Position numbers and translations under genes: made by a program. Positions 1 through 8,194 of a DNA stretch of 24,833 bases are shown here, in pieces (positions within the stretch are counted from its first letter, which is position 1; every line of letters starts with the position of its first letter). The stretch lies in the NCBI GenBank assembly GCA_963578605.1, contig CAUZEA010000089.1:1-24833 (forward strand), written 5' to 3'. This DNA comes from JAKVCB01 sp963578605. Lineage in GTDB: Bacteria; Planctomycetota; Planctomycetia; Pirellulales; Lacipirellulaceae. The notes beneath the pieces were generated by a model. It searched no databases. It was given only the letters and a program-made list of their open reading frames with translations, and was not told where the DNA came from.

Positions 1-178
1 TTTTTTGGCCGTGGTTGCTTAAGTTTCTTCTCCTCAAAGGTCGATACTCTATTAAATGGGTACGACTCTTACTGTCGAATGGTATCACCAAAGCAGGCTG
101 CTCGTTGAGTAGCCTTGGAGCAGGTTTTCCGTTCGGAAAATGTGTTTTTGTGGGTGGGCCAGAAAGTAAAGGTAAATC

Positions 179-694
179 ATGCGAACTCACCGGATTCAGT
201 TTTTTGCCGCCTTGTTGTCGTGTGCCAGTTTGTTGTTTCCGCATGCTGCTCTTGCTGACCCCCAGGCGAATGCCGTCACAGATATTGCCCTGCAGCAGGG
301 TGGCTTGTTGGTCGGGCAGGTGATGGGGCGTGATGGTTCGGCCCGGGCTGGGGAGCAGGTGGCGATTTTATTTGGTGATCGCGAGATTGTACGAACTACG
401 ACCGATGAAAACGGCGTGTTTGCGGTGGCAGGGTTGCGGGGAGGACAGTACCAGGTTACCACGCGGGAGAGTGCGAGCTTGATTCGAGCGTGGGCACCGA
501 ATACAGCTCCACCGGCGGCCCGAGAGGGAAGCCTGCTGGTGGTGGGCGATCAGGTTGTCCGTGGGCAGATTGCCAATTCGCCTGGTTTGGTGCTCAACTG
601 GGCGCGGTCTCATCCCTGGCTTACCACCATTGTGGCCTTGACGGCGATTGCGGTGCCGATCGCTTTGGTTAGTGGAGACGATAGTGCTTCATGA
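179..694 (+). CDS. Exported carboxypeptidase-regulatory-like protein, paralog 1 of 3
   Basis: A 171-aa protein of unknown function. Residues 1-26 form a signal peptide (basic start, hydrophobic core, cleavage likely after ALA before DPQ). Residues about 38-85 look like a small beta-sandwich of the carboxypeptidase regulatory / SpaA-like type, with LLVGQV, TTDENGVFAVAGLRGGQY and similar strand-turn patterns. These are followed by the lineage motif RAWAPNTAPP and a strand containing VVRGQ. Residues about 144-165 are a hydrophobic segment ending AVPIAL, with a short acidic tail (GDDSAS). The ATG has an AAAGG-like ribosome site about 8 nt upstream. The next two genes are diverged copies in the same direction. 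I know similar proteins from planctomycete genomes, where they are numerous and unstudied; an envelope location is inferred. Confidence 0.8.
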   Translation: MRTHRIQFFAALLSCASLLFPHAALADPQANAVTDIALQQGGLLVGQVMGRDGSARAGEQVAILFGDREIVRTTTDENGVFAVAGLRGGQYQVTTRESASLIRAWAPNTAPPAAREGSLLVVGDQVVRGQIANSPGLVLNWARSHPWLTTIVALTAIAVPIALVSGDDSAS

Positions 695-874
695 GTGAGT
701 TGGAGCTGTTCGGTGTCGCGGTCCAAAGTACCGTTTAGATTTGATGGAAATACTTGTCTCAGCAGATGCGCCCCAAGCGGGTTGCAACGTTGTTTTGTCT
801 CTTCTTTAATGTTGTGTTGTGACAGCCGTGTGCCGCGCCAAAGATGGGTCGCGGTGTCGGTTGATGCACCTTGC

Positions 875-893
875 TAGATCGTTGATTGATCTA
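875..893. repeat. Small inverted repeat upstream of paralog 2
   Basis: TAGATC (875-880) and GATCTA (888-893) are perfect 6-bp inverted arms with a 7-nt spacer. They lie 24 bp before the likely start codon of the second paralog. They could be an operator half-site pair or a leader hairpin; chance occurrence is possible. Confidence 0.3.
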
Positions 894-916
894 CCGTTTA
901 TGTGGAGGGGAACAGA

Positions 917-1528
917 GTGTTCATTACACGTTCTCAATTACGAATTCTGGCAATCATTAGTACGTTGAATCTTTGCGTTCCATATGCGACGTATGGAGAT
1001 CCTCCGGCGGAAGTAGCGTCAACGTTCGATGTGGCCTTGACCAGCCAGGGGCAATTGTCGGGAGTCCTGATCGACAGCTCCGGGAGGCCGGTAGGAAATG
1101 TCGAGGTTGGCCTGCTGTGTGGCTCGAACCTCGTGAGTTTGATCCCGACCGATGGGCAGGGACACTTTACCTTCGAGGACGTTCGAGGTGGCACCTACCA
1201 GCTTGCGACTGTCGGCTCAGTTCACATCGTTAGGGCGTGGGCATCGAATACAGCTCCGCCAGTTGCCCGGCCTGCAGCGGTGATTGTTGTTGACGGTGAC
1301 GTAATTCGTGGTCAGGAGGCGTGCGGATGTGGTGCTGAAGTGGGGTGTTGCGACGGCGTAGGGTGCGGAGATTCAGGCGGTAGGGGGAGGCTTGTCAGGC
1401 GATCGGGCCCGAACAAACAGCGGCTTTTGCGGTGGATGCGCGCCAATCCCGGTATCGTCCTCACAGGTATTGCAGCCGCGATTGCCGTTCCAATTGCGTT
1501 CATTGCATCCGACGACGACGCCAGCTAG
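917..1528 (+). CDS. Exported carboxypeptidase-regulatory-like protein, paralog 2 of 3, with Cys-rich insert
   Basis: A 203-aa paralog of the preceding gene. I place the start at GTG 917 because GGAGGGG (904-910) sits at ideal distance. An in-frame GTG at 902 would overlap that site and add five residues in front of the signal peptide. Order: signal peptide (residues 1 to about 27), beta-sandwich-like domain with DSSGRPVGNVEVGLL and TYQLATVG, the shared RAWASNTAPP motif, and the shared VIRGQ strand. A Gly/Cys-rich insert with five cysteines (about residues 135-155) is absent from the other two copies. A basic stretch (RLLRWMRANP), a hydrophobic helix (GIVLTGIAAAIAVPIAFIAS) and the tail DDDAS follow. 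The cysteines suggest disulfides or metal binding outside the cytoplasm, which is inference. Function unknown. Confidence 0.78.
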   Translation: MFITRSQLRILAIISTLNLCVPYATYGDPPAEVASTFDVALTSQGQLSGVLIDSSGRPVGNVEVGLLCGSNLVSLIPTDGQGHFTFEDVRGGTYQLATVGSVHIVRAWASNTAPPVARPAAVIVVDGDVIRGQEACGCGAEVGCCDGVGCGDSGGRGRLVRRSGPNKQRLLRWMRANPGIVLTGIAAAIAVPIAFIASDDDAS

Positions 1529-1611
1529 TCCGTGGCTGGGTGAAGTCACCCGGGGCTTGCCGTCGCTGAAGGCGTCCAGGCCTGATTCCTTGGGTTTGAG
1601 GGGTGAAGTTG

Positions 1612-2151
1612 ATGTTACGCTCCCGTATTGCAAACCTGGTCGTAGCTGCCATGGCAGCCGGTATGCTGTTGGTTGGGTCGATGGCCACGGCCAGATCAGC
1701 GGGTGCTGATCTACCAATCGATGTCGCACTTCAGCCGCAAGGGTGCCTCGTGGGGCGGTTGACCAAGCCCGACGGTCAGCCCAAGGCGCTTGCAGCGTTT
1801 GCTATCTACAATGATCGAGGACTCGTCGCGCGCGGTTTTACCGACCAGCAAGGCATGGTGACCGTGAGTGGTCTGCAGGGTGGTGTTTACCAGTTTGTCG
1901 TCGGTACCGAGTCACACCTTCTCCGATTGTGGGCCGACAAAACCGCGCCTCCGAGCGCTATTCGAGAGGTGTTGTTGGTGCATGACCCAACGGTTTTGAG
2001 AGCCCAGTGGGCTGCTCCAAGGCCGCTCAACAACCTGGCGCGGCGGCTGAAATATGGCGCGAGAAATCCATTGGTGTTCGGGACGGTACTCACCGCTGCG
2101 GTGGGGGTTCCCGTGATCGTGCACAACCTGAACCAGGACGATAACAGCTAA
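1612..2151 (+). CDS. Exported carboxypeptidase-regulatory-like protein, paralog 3 of 3
   Basis: A 179-aa third tandem paralog. ATG 1612 is preferred over the in-frame GTG at 1603 because GAGGGG (1598-1603) then lies 8 nt upstream. Signal peptide is about residues 1-31 (long hydrophobic core, then ATARSAGA). The core domain has the same pattern as its neighbours: VALQPQGCLVGRL, TDQQGMVTVSGLQGGVYQF, then RLWADKTAPP. The C-terminus repeats the family layout: a basic stretch (ARRLKYGARNP), a hydrophobic segment with GVPV, and the acidic tail NQDDNS. The 83-bp gap after paralog 2 would allow co-transcription; the 207-bp gap before paralog 2 leaves this open. No enzymatic residues are visible. Confidence 0.78.
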   Translation: MLRSRIANLVVAAMAAGMLLVGSMATARSAGADLPIDVALQPQGCLVGRLTKPDGQPKALAAFAIYNDRGLVARGFTDQQGMVTVSGLQGGVYQFVVGTESHLLRLWADKTAPPSAIREVLLVHDPTVLRAQWAAPRPLNNLARRLKYGARNPLVFGTVLTAAVGVPVIVHNLNQDDNS

Positions 2152-2412
2152 GCTGTTTGCGTCTGGTATCTCAGGAACCAATCACGGGACGCGATGCTGA
2201 TCTTGAGGCGACTCTTCGCCGACCGAGCTGGGGTGTCCTGTCGGCGTCATGGGGGTAGACTGCCGGTTAGTGCGGGTGCTAGAGAAAGCATCCGGGCTTG
2301 CCACCTTGCCCCTAGAGCTTGCCACCTTGGCCCTGTGGTGCAATGGGGAGTGCCAGGGGTGACTGCCAGAGGACGGCAGTGATCGAGAGAACCGCAAGAG
2401 ACGCAATTTCTT
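2152..2412. other. Intergenic region before asnB
   Basis: 261 bp without a convincing gene. It holds a 21-bp imperfect tandem duplication (2296-2337, listed separately). I see no clear sigma-70 promoter or terminator; the asnB promoter presumably lies here. Confidence 0.5.
2296..2337. repeat. 21-bp imperfect tandem duplication
   Basis: Two adjacent 21-bp units both begin with GCTTGCCACCTTG (2296-2308 and 2317-2329). The remaining 8 bp of each unit are diverged. It is intergenic, 75-115 bp before asnB. Confidence 0.75.
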
Positions 2413-4332
2413 ATGTGTGGTATTGCCGGAGCAGCCTGGACCGATCCGCGGCTGGCCGTGTCAGCCGAGACGCTGGCGGCTATGACGGCTCAGTTAGTGC
2501 ACCGTGGTCCAGATGACCAGGGGGCCCACACCAGCGAGTTGGTTGTGCAGTCGCCCTATCCTACGCAACCTGGCGTAGCCCTGGGGCACACTCGGCTCTC
2601 GATTATCGACGTCGAGGGAAGTCGGCAGCCGATGGCCAATGAGGACGGAACGATCCAGTTGATTTTCAACGGGGAGATATATAACTACCAGCACCTGCGA
2701 AAACGGCTTGACGGAAGTGGCCACCATTTTCAGACCCGTGGTGACACCGAAGTGATCCTCCATCTGTATGAAGATGAAGGTCCCGAGTTCGTTCATCAGC
2801 TTGTGGGCATGTTTGCCCTGGCCATCTGGGACCGCCCCCAACGACGCTTGTTGCTGGCACGTGATCGTTTGGGGCAGAAGCCGCTGGTCTATCGTGTCGA
2901 GTCGGGGCGGTTAACGTTTGCCAGCGAACTGAAGAGTCTGCTGGCGGTGCCCGGTTGCCCAAGGGAAATAGACCCGGCTGCCATTGATGAGTACTTGCTC
3001 TACCAATACATCCCACACCCGAATTCGATATTCCGGGGTATCCGTAAATTACCACCCGGACATTTGGCAATTTATCACGATGACAAACTTCGGGTGGACC
3101 GATACTGGCAACCCGATTTTGAGCACCAGCTCGATATCCAGGAAACGTCGGCAACGGACCGTTTGAGGGCGGTACTTGGTGAAGCAGTTCGGTTGCGTAT
3201 GCGTAGCGATGTTCCCTTGGGAGCTTTTCTTTCGGGAGGTGTCGATTCGTCAATCATTGTGGCGCTTATGCAACAGTTTGCCACTGCGCCGGTAAAGACG
3301 TTTGCAGTCGGTTTTCCGCAGGTGGAGTACGACGAGAGCGGTTACGCACGGCGAGTGGCGGAACATCTGGGTACCGAACATCACGAACTGCGAGTCGAGC
3401 CAAAGTGCCTTGAACTCTTGCCGAAGTTGATTTGGCATTATGATGAACCGTTTGGCGACAGCTCTGCCATTCCTACCTACTATCTGGCGGAAGAGACGCG
3501 GCGGCATGTTACGGTCGCTTTGTCGGGTGATGGTGGTGACGAGTTGTTCGCCGGTTATGAGCGTTACCTTGCCATGCAGCTGGCAAGTCGATTCGATCAC
3601 CTCCCATGGTCCCTCAGGCGCGTGCTCACAAATTCCTGGTTGCGGACGATGCGCACGTCCGGTCGCCAAAAGAGTGTGCTCCGGAAAATACAGCGTTTAA
3701 GCCAGATTTTGGCGGCTCCACCAGAGCGGCGTTACGCTGAACTTATTGGCATTTTCAATGAAGCGTGGCGGGCCAATCTCTATACGGACGAATTCCTTGC
3801 ACACCTCCCCGAAAGTGACCCGGTTGAGTTTTTGGATCGTGCTCTTAAGCTGGGCCAACGGCGTGATGTGACGACCGCTGCGACGCTGGCCGATCTTGTC
3901 ACTTACTTGCCTTGCGATCTTTGCCAGAAGGTCGATATTGCGACGATGGCCCACGGTTTGGAATGTCGTCAGCCGATGCTCGACCATCGCGTTGTGGAAC
4001 TGGCTGCCGGCTTGCCGATCGGAATGAAGTTGCGTGGGCGGCGCGGAAAGCAGATTTTGTACCGTGCCTTCGGTAAGATGCTACCGCCCGAGGTGTTTCG
4101 CCGTCGTAAAATGGGATTTGGCGTGCCGCTGGACCACTGGTTCCGTCACGAACTCAGGGATCTTCTCCACGACACGTTGCTGAGCCAAAAGGCGATCGGA
4201 CGCCCCTATTTTCGAGCCGATAGCATTCGTGAATTGTTAGCCCAGCATATGTCTGCCCGTTTCGACCATGCTCCCCGCTTGTGGTCGTTGCTGGTGCTTG
4301 AACTCTGGCATGGCCAGTGGGTCGACTCGTGA
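2413..4332 (+). CDS. asnB: Asparagine synthase (glutamine-hydrolysing)
   Basis: A 639-aa cytoplasmic enzyme making asparagine from aspartate, ATP and glutamine-derived ammonia. The N-terminal class II glutamine amidotransferase starts MCGIAG, so Cys2 becomes the catalytic nucleophile after Met removal. Family motifs follow: LVHRGPDDQG, HTRLSIID and FNGEIYNY. The synthetase domain has the ATP-pyrophosphatase loop SGGVDSS at residues 274-280 and the conserved blocks YDEPFGDSSAIPTYYL, ALSGDGGDELFAGY and CRQPMLDHRVVE. The length matches the long Bacillus-type AsnB class. Related amidotransferases serve in exopolysaccharide or cell-surface clusters, but no such genes flank this one, so a biosynthetic role is favoured. 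The ribosome site is weak (AAGAGA about 13 nt upstream); the start is fixed by the obligate MCGI. Confidence 0.95.
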   Translation: MCGIAGAAWTDPRLAVSAETLAAMTAQLVHRGPDDQGAHTSELVVQSPYPTQPGVALGHTRLSIIDVEGSRQPMANEDGTIQLIFNGEIYNYQHLRKRLDGSGHHFQTRGDTEVILHLYEDEGPEFVHQLVGMFALAIWDRPQRRLLLARDRLGQKPLVYRVESGRLTFASELKSLLAVPGCPREIDPAAIDEYLLYQYIPHPNSIFRGIRKLPPGHLAIYHDDKLRVDRYWQPDFEHQLDIQETSATDRLRAVLGEAVRLRMRSDVPLGAFLSGGVDSSIIVALMQQFATAPVKTFAVGFPQVEYDESGYARRVAEHLGTEHHELRVEPKCLELLPKLIWHYDEPFGDSSAIPTYYLAEETRRHVTVALSGDGGDELFAGYERYLAMQLASRFDHLPWSLRRVLTNSWLRTMRTSGRQKSVLRKIQRLSQILAAPPERRYAELIGIFNEAWRANLYTDEFLAHLPESDPVEFLDRALKLGQRRDVTTAATLADLVTYLPCDLCQKVDIATMAHGLECRQPMLDHRVVELAAGLPIGMKLRGRRGKQILYRAFGKMLPPEVFRRRKMGFGVPLDHWFRHELRDLLHDTLLSQKAIGRPYFRADSIRELLAQHMSARFDHAPRLWSLLVLELWHGQWVDS

Positions 4333-4358
4333 CGTTGCACAATTTGCCAATGGCGACC

Positions 4359-4387
4359 TTTTGAGCGACTCCGCGACAGGGTAGAAT
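4359..4387 (+). promoter_or_regulatory. Probable sigma-70 promoter of leuCD
   Basis: A -10-like TAGAAT (4382-4387) is preceded by TTTTGA (4359-4364, 17-bp spacer) or TTGAGC (4361-4366, 15-bp spacer). It predicts a leader of about 90 nt before the leuC ATG. Confidence 0.45.
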
Positions 4388-4402
4388 GCAGGGCGAAGCG
4401 GA

Positions 4403-4441
4403 CAGGTCACCTGCCAAGCAAGACCACCACAAACTGTGGTG
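4403..4441 (+). promoter_or_regulatory. Two inverted repeats in the leuC leader
   Basis: CAGGTCACCTG (4403-4413) is a perfect 11-bp odd palindrome. CACCACA (4425-4431) and TGTGGTG (4435-4441) are perfect 7-bp arms with a 3-nt loop. Both lie between the predicted promoter and leuC, so they could be an operator and a leader hairpin. No leader peptide with a leucine-codon run is present. Confidence 0.45.
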
Positions 4442-4483
4442 AAACGCGTTGAAAAATCCTTGGCGAACCGAAGTCGAGTCACC

Positions 4484-5905
4484 ATGAACCAGCCAGCCAC
4501 ACAGTCCCGTACCCTTTTTGAAAAAATTTGGGATGACCATGTCGTCCACAATGAAGAGGGCCGACAAACGATTCTTTACATTGACTTGCATCTGGTTCAT
4601 GAAGTAACCAGTCCACAGGCCTTTGAAAGCCTGCGATTGTCAGGGCAAACCGTTCGACGCCCGGAGCGGACACTTTCGACGATCGACCACAATGTTCCGA
4701 CTACCGATCGCAGCCTGCCAATTTTGGACGACATCTCCCGCAAGCAAATTGAAACGCTGCGGACCAATTGCCGTGAATTTGGCATCAAGTTGTACGACAT
4801 TGACGATGTCCGCCAGGGAATTGTACACGTTATCGGGCCCGAACAGGGTTACACCCGGCCTGGCATGACGATCGTTTGTGGGGACAGTCACACGTCGACT
4901 CACGGCGCCTTTGGTGCCTTGGCGTTCGGGATCGGGACGAGCGAAGTTGCGCACGTGTTGGCAACGCAAACTTTGTTGCAGACCAGGCCGAAAACGTTGG
5001 AGTTGCGGATCGACGGTAATTTGTCGTCAGGTGTCACGGCCAAAGACCTTGTGCTCTATCTTATCGGTCAAATCACCACCAGCGGTGGGACTGGTTACTG
5101 TATTGAGTTCACCGGGGATGCGATCCGGTCGCTGACCATGGAGAACCGAATGACCGTCTGTAACATGTCGATTGAAGGCGGTGCACGAGCCGGGTTGATT
5201 GCCCCCGACGAGACGACCTACGAGTACCTTCGCGGGCGTCCCCAGGTCCCTCAGGGCGAAAATTTCGACCAGGCCGTTCTGCGCTGGCGAACGTTACCGA
5301 CCGACGAAGGGGCCTCTTACGATAAATTGCTGACGTTCGCTGCCGCTGATATCGTTCCGCAGGTTACCTGGGGAACCAATCCGGGGCAGGTGACACCTGT
5401 CACCGGGCAGGTTCCCGTGCCCGCCGATTTCGGAGACGAAACTGAGCAAAAGACAACCGCGGCCTCCCTCAAGTACATGGGCTTGGCAGGTGGAGAGGCC
5501 GTGACCGACTTGAAAATCGACCGTGTTTTCATCGGGTCATGCACCAACGCACGAATTGAAGACCTGCGGGCAGCTGCCGAAATGATCCAAGGACGCCGCG
5601 TGGCCGGGTCTGTTGACGCGATGGTCGTGCCGGGAAGCGGGCTGGTGAAAAAACAGGCCGAGCAGGAGGGACTCGATCGTATTTTTCGGGAGGCCGGTTT
5701 CGAATGGCGGGAAGCGGGTTGCAGCATGTGTCTGGCCATGAATCCCGATAAACTGGAACCGGGCCAACGGTGTGCCTCGACCAGCAATCGCAATTTTGAG
5801 GGACGTCAGGGCCGTGGTGGCCGGACACACCTTGTTTCGCCAGCGATGGCCGCCGCCGCCGCAGTCGCGGGACACTTCGTTGATGTTCGGGAGTGGAATC
5901 GATGA
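4484..5905 (+). CDS. leuC: 3-isopropylmalate dehydratase, large subunit
   Basis: A 473-aa subunit of the [4Fe-4S] enzyme that isomerises 2-isopropylmalate to 3-isopropylmalate in leucine synthesis; it works as a heterodimer with LeuD. ATG 4484 (MNQPATQSRTLFEKIW) gives the usual family length and N-terminus. An in-frame GTG at 4436 would add a 16-residue unrelated extension. Aconitase-family motifs seen: LYIDLHLVHEVTSPQAF, CGDSHTSTHGAFG, and cluster ligands Cys353 (in GSCTNARIEDL), Cys413 and Cys416 (CSMCLAMN). The C-terminus carries STSNRNFEGRQG and LVSPAMAAAAAVAGHF. It overlaps leuD by the four bases ATGA, so the two subunits are translationally coupled. Confidence 0.97.
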   Translation: MNQPATQSRTLFEKIWDDHVVHNEEGRQTILYIDLHLVHEVTSPQAFESLRLSGQTVRRPERTLSTIDHNVPTTDRSLPILDDISRKQIETLRTNCREFGIKLYDIDDVRQGIVHVIGPEQGYTRPGMTIVCGDSHTSTHGAFGALAFGIGTSEVAHVLATQTLLQTRPKTLELRIDGNLSSGVTAKDLVLYLIGQITTSGGTGYCIEFTGDAIRSLTMENRMTVCNMSIEGGARAGLIAPDETTYEYLRGRPQVPQGENFDQAVLRWRTLPTDEGASYDKLLTFAAADIVPQVTWGTNPGQVTPVTGQVPVPADFGDETEQKTTAASLKYMGLAGGEAVTDLKIDRVFIGSCTNARIEDLRAAAEMIQGRRVAGSVDAMVVPGSGLVKKQAEQEGLDRIFREAGFEWREAGCSMCLAMNPDKLEPGQRCASTSNRNFEGRQGRGGRTHLVSPAMAAAAAVAGHFVDVREWNR

Positions 5906-6504
5906 ACCCTTTTGAAACCCATACTGGCCGGGTTGTCACCATGGATCGGGCCAATGTCGATACCGACCAGATCATTCCCAAGCAGTTTCTCAAGCGTGTC
6001 GAGCGATCTGGTTTCGGAGAGTTTTTGTTCTGGGATTGGGCCCGCACTGGTAGGGATGAGCCGCGGCCCGACTTCGAACTCAATCAACCCGCCGCCCAGG
6101 GCGCCAGTATCCTCTTGACGCGGCGAAATTTTGGTTGCGGATCGAGCCGCGAACATGCGCCTTGGGCCCTTGAAGATTGGGGATTTCGGGTCTTGATTGC
6201 GCCCAGTTTTGCCGACATTTTCTACAACAACTGCTTCAAAAACAGCATGCTCCCCATTCAACTCAGCGAAGCACAGGTGGAAGATTTGTTCCAGCGTGCA
6301 GCGAGGTACGAGGCGTACACTCTCTCGGCAGACCTCCATGCATGCAAATTAACCGATCCACACGGTCTTGACCTTGAGTTCGAAGTCGAACCGTTTCGGC
6401 GCAATTGTCTCTTGAATGGGTTGGACGATATCGGACTTACGCTGGAACATGAGGAGAAGATCGCTGCATACGAGGCAGAGAAATATGGCCCGGCGTCAGT
6501 TTGA
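5902..6504 (+). CDS. leuD: 3-isopropylmalate dehydratase, small subunit
   Basis: A 200-aa swivel-domain partner of LeuC. ATG 5902 overlaps the leuC stop (ATGA) and has GGGAG (5889-5893) at 8 nt; an upstream in-frame GTG at 5893 overlaps that site and is less likely. Visible motifs: VDTDQIIPKQFLK near the N-terminus, then NFGCGSSREHAPWAL (residues 76-90) and PSFADIFYNNCFKN, all typical of LeuD. Length and residues are complete, with no truncation. The pair forms a two-gene operon; the other leucine genes are not in the window. Confidence 0.97.
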   Translation: MNPFETHTGRVVTMDRANVDTDQIIPKQFLKRVERSGFGEFLFWDWARTGRDEPRPDFELNQPAAQGASILLTRRNFGCGSSREHAPWALEDWGFRVLIAPSFADIFYNNCFKNSMLPIQLSEAQVEDLFQRAARYEAYTLSADLHACKLTDPHGLDLEFEVEPFRRNCLLNGLDDIGLTLEHEEKIAAYEAEKYGPASV

Positions 6505-6520
6505 AACTTTGCCACTGAAG

Positions 6521-6537
6521 GCGTTTTCGGAAAACGT
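6521..6537. repeat. Inverted repeat between leuD and the next gene
   Basis: CGTTTT (6522-6527) and AAAACG (6531-6536) are perfect arms around CGG, extendable by a G-T pair. It lies 13 bp before the next start codon and has no T-run. It could be an operator or a hairpin near the ribosome site. Confidence 0.35.
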
Positions 6538-6549
6538 TACGAGTTTCCT

Positions 6550-7632
6550 ATGATTACGCACCGCGTTTGCCTTGTTCTGCTTGCCCTGCTGCTGGGCAAC
6601 ACGTTCTCGAGGTGCGTCGGTCAGGATCTGCCCGCGCCCGACGATGTCCCCCCCTCCCCTCCCCTTCAGGTGCGTGTTGAGCTCGTGGATAACAACCTGC
6701 AGGATCTAGCCGGGATTGCCATTCGACCTGGCGGCACTGCCGAACGGTATGAAATCTTTGTCCTGGTCAGAGCCACCGGCAACCTCGTTCGATTCAATAG
6801 TCATAAGCCTGCCGAAATGGCTAATACAATTACGGGATTTCAAGTGGCCCAGCCTGGTTCGGGCGAGAAGGTACCACTTGGTGTGTTGGCGCTGGCGTTT
6901 CTCGACCGGAGTCATCTGCTGGTGATGAGCGACCCTTCGGATGACGGCCGGCACTCGTTGCGGATTTTCGAATTGCCGACCGGCGGGGAGTCGCTCGTGG
7001 CAAGTGAGCCACAACAGGAGATCTTGTCCACGCCTCCCCCGACACACTCTGCCGCAGGTGAACAGCCATTGTACGGAATCACCCGGGACGCAGAACGGGT
7101 TTATCTTTGTTGTGTTGGGAGCCAGTTTGCAATCTCTCAAGCCTCACTTCAGGGAAATGCATTGGGTGAAATTACGGTGTGGGCGACCGCGGAACCAGGT
7201 GATGAGCCGTCGGGGGCAGCTTGTGTGACGGTCAATTCGCGACGCGACAAGGGGTATGTGGTTGCGGGAATTCCCGCGGCGACCCCGCAGCAAAGCAGAC
7301 TGGTGTTTTACCATCCTGTTACCGCGGAACGGTTACTCAGTTTGCCGATTCCCTTGCTGGAAGTTGCCGGCCTTGCCTATGGTCCCAGCTCAGGACTGCT
7401 GTATGCGATCGACGTGGCCCGCAGGGACGAAGCCCGCGGCGGTGTTTATCGTCTCGATGCGGGATCCGCCGCCGGACGCCAGACATGCACTGCCGTGGCC
7501 ATCGCCCCACTAGTCAGGCCAACGGCCATGGCCTTTGGCCCAGACGGCACGCTCTACGTCATTGCCCACAATCAAGCGGACGTTGAGGAGTCATCCCTCA
7601 GCCGGCTCTACAGGGTCACGGGCCATTTGTAG
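6550..7632 (+). CDS. Exported beta-propeller-like protein of unknown function
   Basis: A 360-aa protein not assigned to a named family. Residues 1-25 form a signal peptide (hydrophobic LVLLALLLG core; cleavage likely after VGQ before DLPAPDD), followed by a Pro-rich linker. From about residue 45 the chain alternates short beta-strand-like stretches with turns: LAGIAIRPGG, YGITRDAERVYLCC, LAYGPSSGLLYAIDVA, and PTAMAFGPDGTLYVIAHN. The last resembles an NHL/SMP-30-type blade. A periplasmic propeller is inferred from this periodicity only; no catalytic residues can be named. It starts 45 bp after leuD in the same direction and might be read through from leuCD, but a functional link is not implied. 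Confidence 0.75.
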   Translation: MITHRVCLVLLALLLGNTFSRCVGQDLPAPDDVPPSPPLQVRVELVDNNLQDLAGIAIRPGGTAERYEIFVLVRATGNLVRFNSHKPAEMANTITGFQVAQPGSGEKVPLGVLALAFLDRSHLLVMSDPSDDGRHSLRIFELPTGGESLVASEPQQEILSTPPPTHSAAGEQPLYGITRDAERVYLCCVGSQFAISQASLQGNALGEITVWATAEPGDEPSGAACVTVNSRRDKGYVVAGIPAATPQQSRLVFYHPVTAERLLSLPIPLLEVAGLAYGPSSGLLYAIDVARRDEARGGVYRLDAGSAAGRQTCTAVAIAPLVRPTAMAFGPDGTLYVIAHNQADVEESSLSRLYRVTGHL

Positions 7633-7861
7633 AGCCAAGCATTCGATCGATGAGGCATTCGATCGATCAAGTGCGGGGGACCTTGTAACGGCGGACCTGC
7701 ACGGATTGCGGGGCCGCACGCTGACGTGCCTGCCCGTGTGAAGTCGTGCGGGTGTTGGGCGTGCCAGGCTTGCCGTAAGTTTGCAACCTTCCACCAGGTG
7801 GCTTGCATTGGACCGTGCCTGTGAGCTATCTTTGAGTTCGACACTGGCCATTGGAAATCTT
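7633..7861. other. Intergenic region with duplication and a weak promoter
   Basis: 229 bp with a 16-bp tandem duplication (7639-7670), a small GC hairpin GCACG-CTGA-CGTGC (7716-7729, no T-run), and TTGCAT (7803-7808) 18 bp before TATCTT (7827-7832), a possible weak promoter for the TPR gene. Confidence 0.4.
7639..7670. repeat. 16-bp tandem duplication
   Basis: GCATTCGATCGAT occurs at 7639-7651 and 7655-7667 with period 16, immediately after the stop of the preceding gene. Confidence 0.8.
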
Positions 7862-8185
7862 ATGTCTCGACGTGAAAAGATCGAAGCGATGCTGGCCGAC
7901 GAACCGCGGGACGTCTTCCTGCGGTACAGCCTGGCGATGGAATTCGACAAGGAAGGCCGCCACGATGAAAGCTTGTCGGCATTGATGGAATTAACCCGGG
8001 AGGATCAGGCTTACGTTCCGGCGTTCTTTATGGCCGGGCAACAATTGGCCCGCCTGGAGCGGACCGACGATGCCCGCGAGGTGCTTCGGGAAGGTATCGA
8101 GGAAGCACGTCGCCAAGGTGATACCCACGCTGCGGGAGAAATGGCCGAGTTGCTGGCGTCGCTCGGTCGAGACACATCGACGTGA
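7862..8185 (+). CDS. Small tetratricopeptide-repeat protein
   Basis: A 107-aa cytoplasmic protein (no signal peptide). I start it at ATG 7862 (MSRREKIEAMLADEPRD), which has GGAAA at 7853-7857 and matches small planctomycete TPR proteins I know. An in-frame ATG at 7781 would add 27 residues lying in the promoter region. About three helical pairs are visible: residues 14-35 (DVFLRYSLAMEFDKEGRHDES), 40-65 (YVPAFFMAGQQLARLERTDD) and 68-95 (AREVLREGIEEARRQGD). The spacing of A, G, L and Y residues is that of TPR units. It probably acts as a protein-interaction module; the partner is unknown. It is convergent with the PSP1-like gene, 9 bp away. Confidence 0.82.
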   Translation: MSRREKIEAMLADEPRDVFLRYSLAMEFDKEGRHDESLSALMELTREDQAYVPAFFMAGQQLARLERTDDAREVLREGIEEARRQGDTHAAGEMAELLASLGRDTST

Positions 8186-8194
8186 CCGAGCACG

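Noticed and set aside
1..178. Promoter for the first paralog
   Set aside because: TTGCTT and GATACT/TATTAA elements are present but with wrong spacing; no supportable promoter.
4386..4442. 18-codon ORF in the leuC leader as an attenuation peptide
   Set aside because: It overlaps the predicted -10 box and has one Leu codon, with no leucine-codon run.
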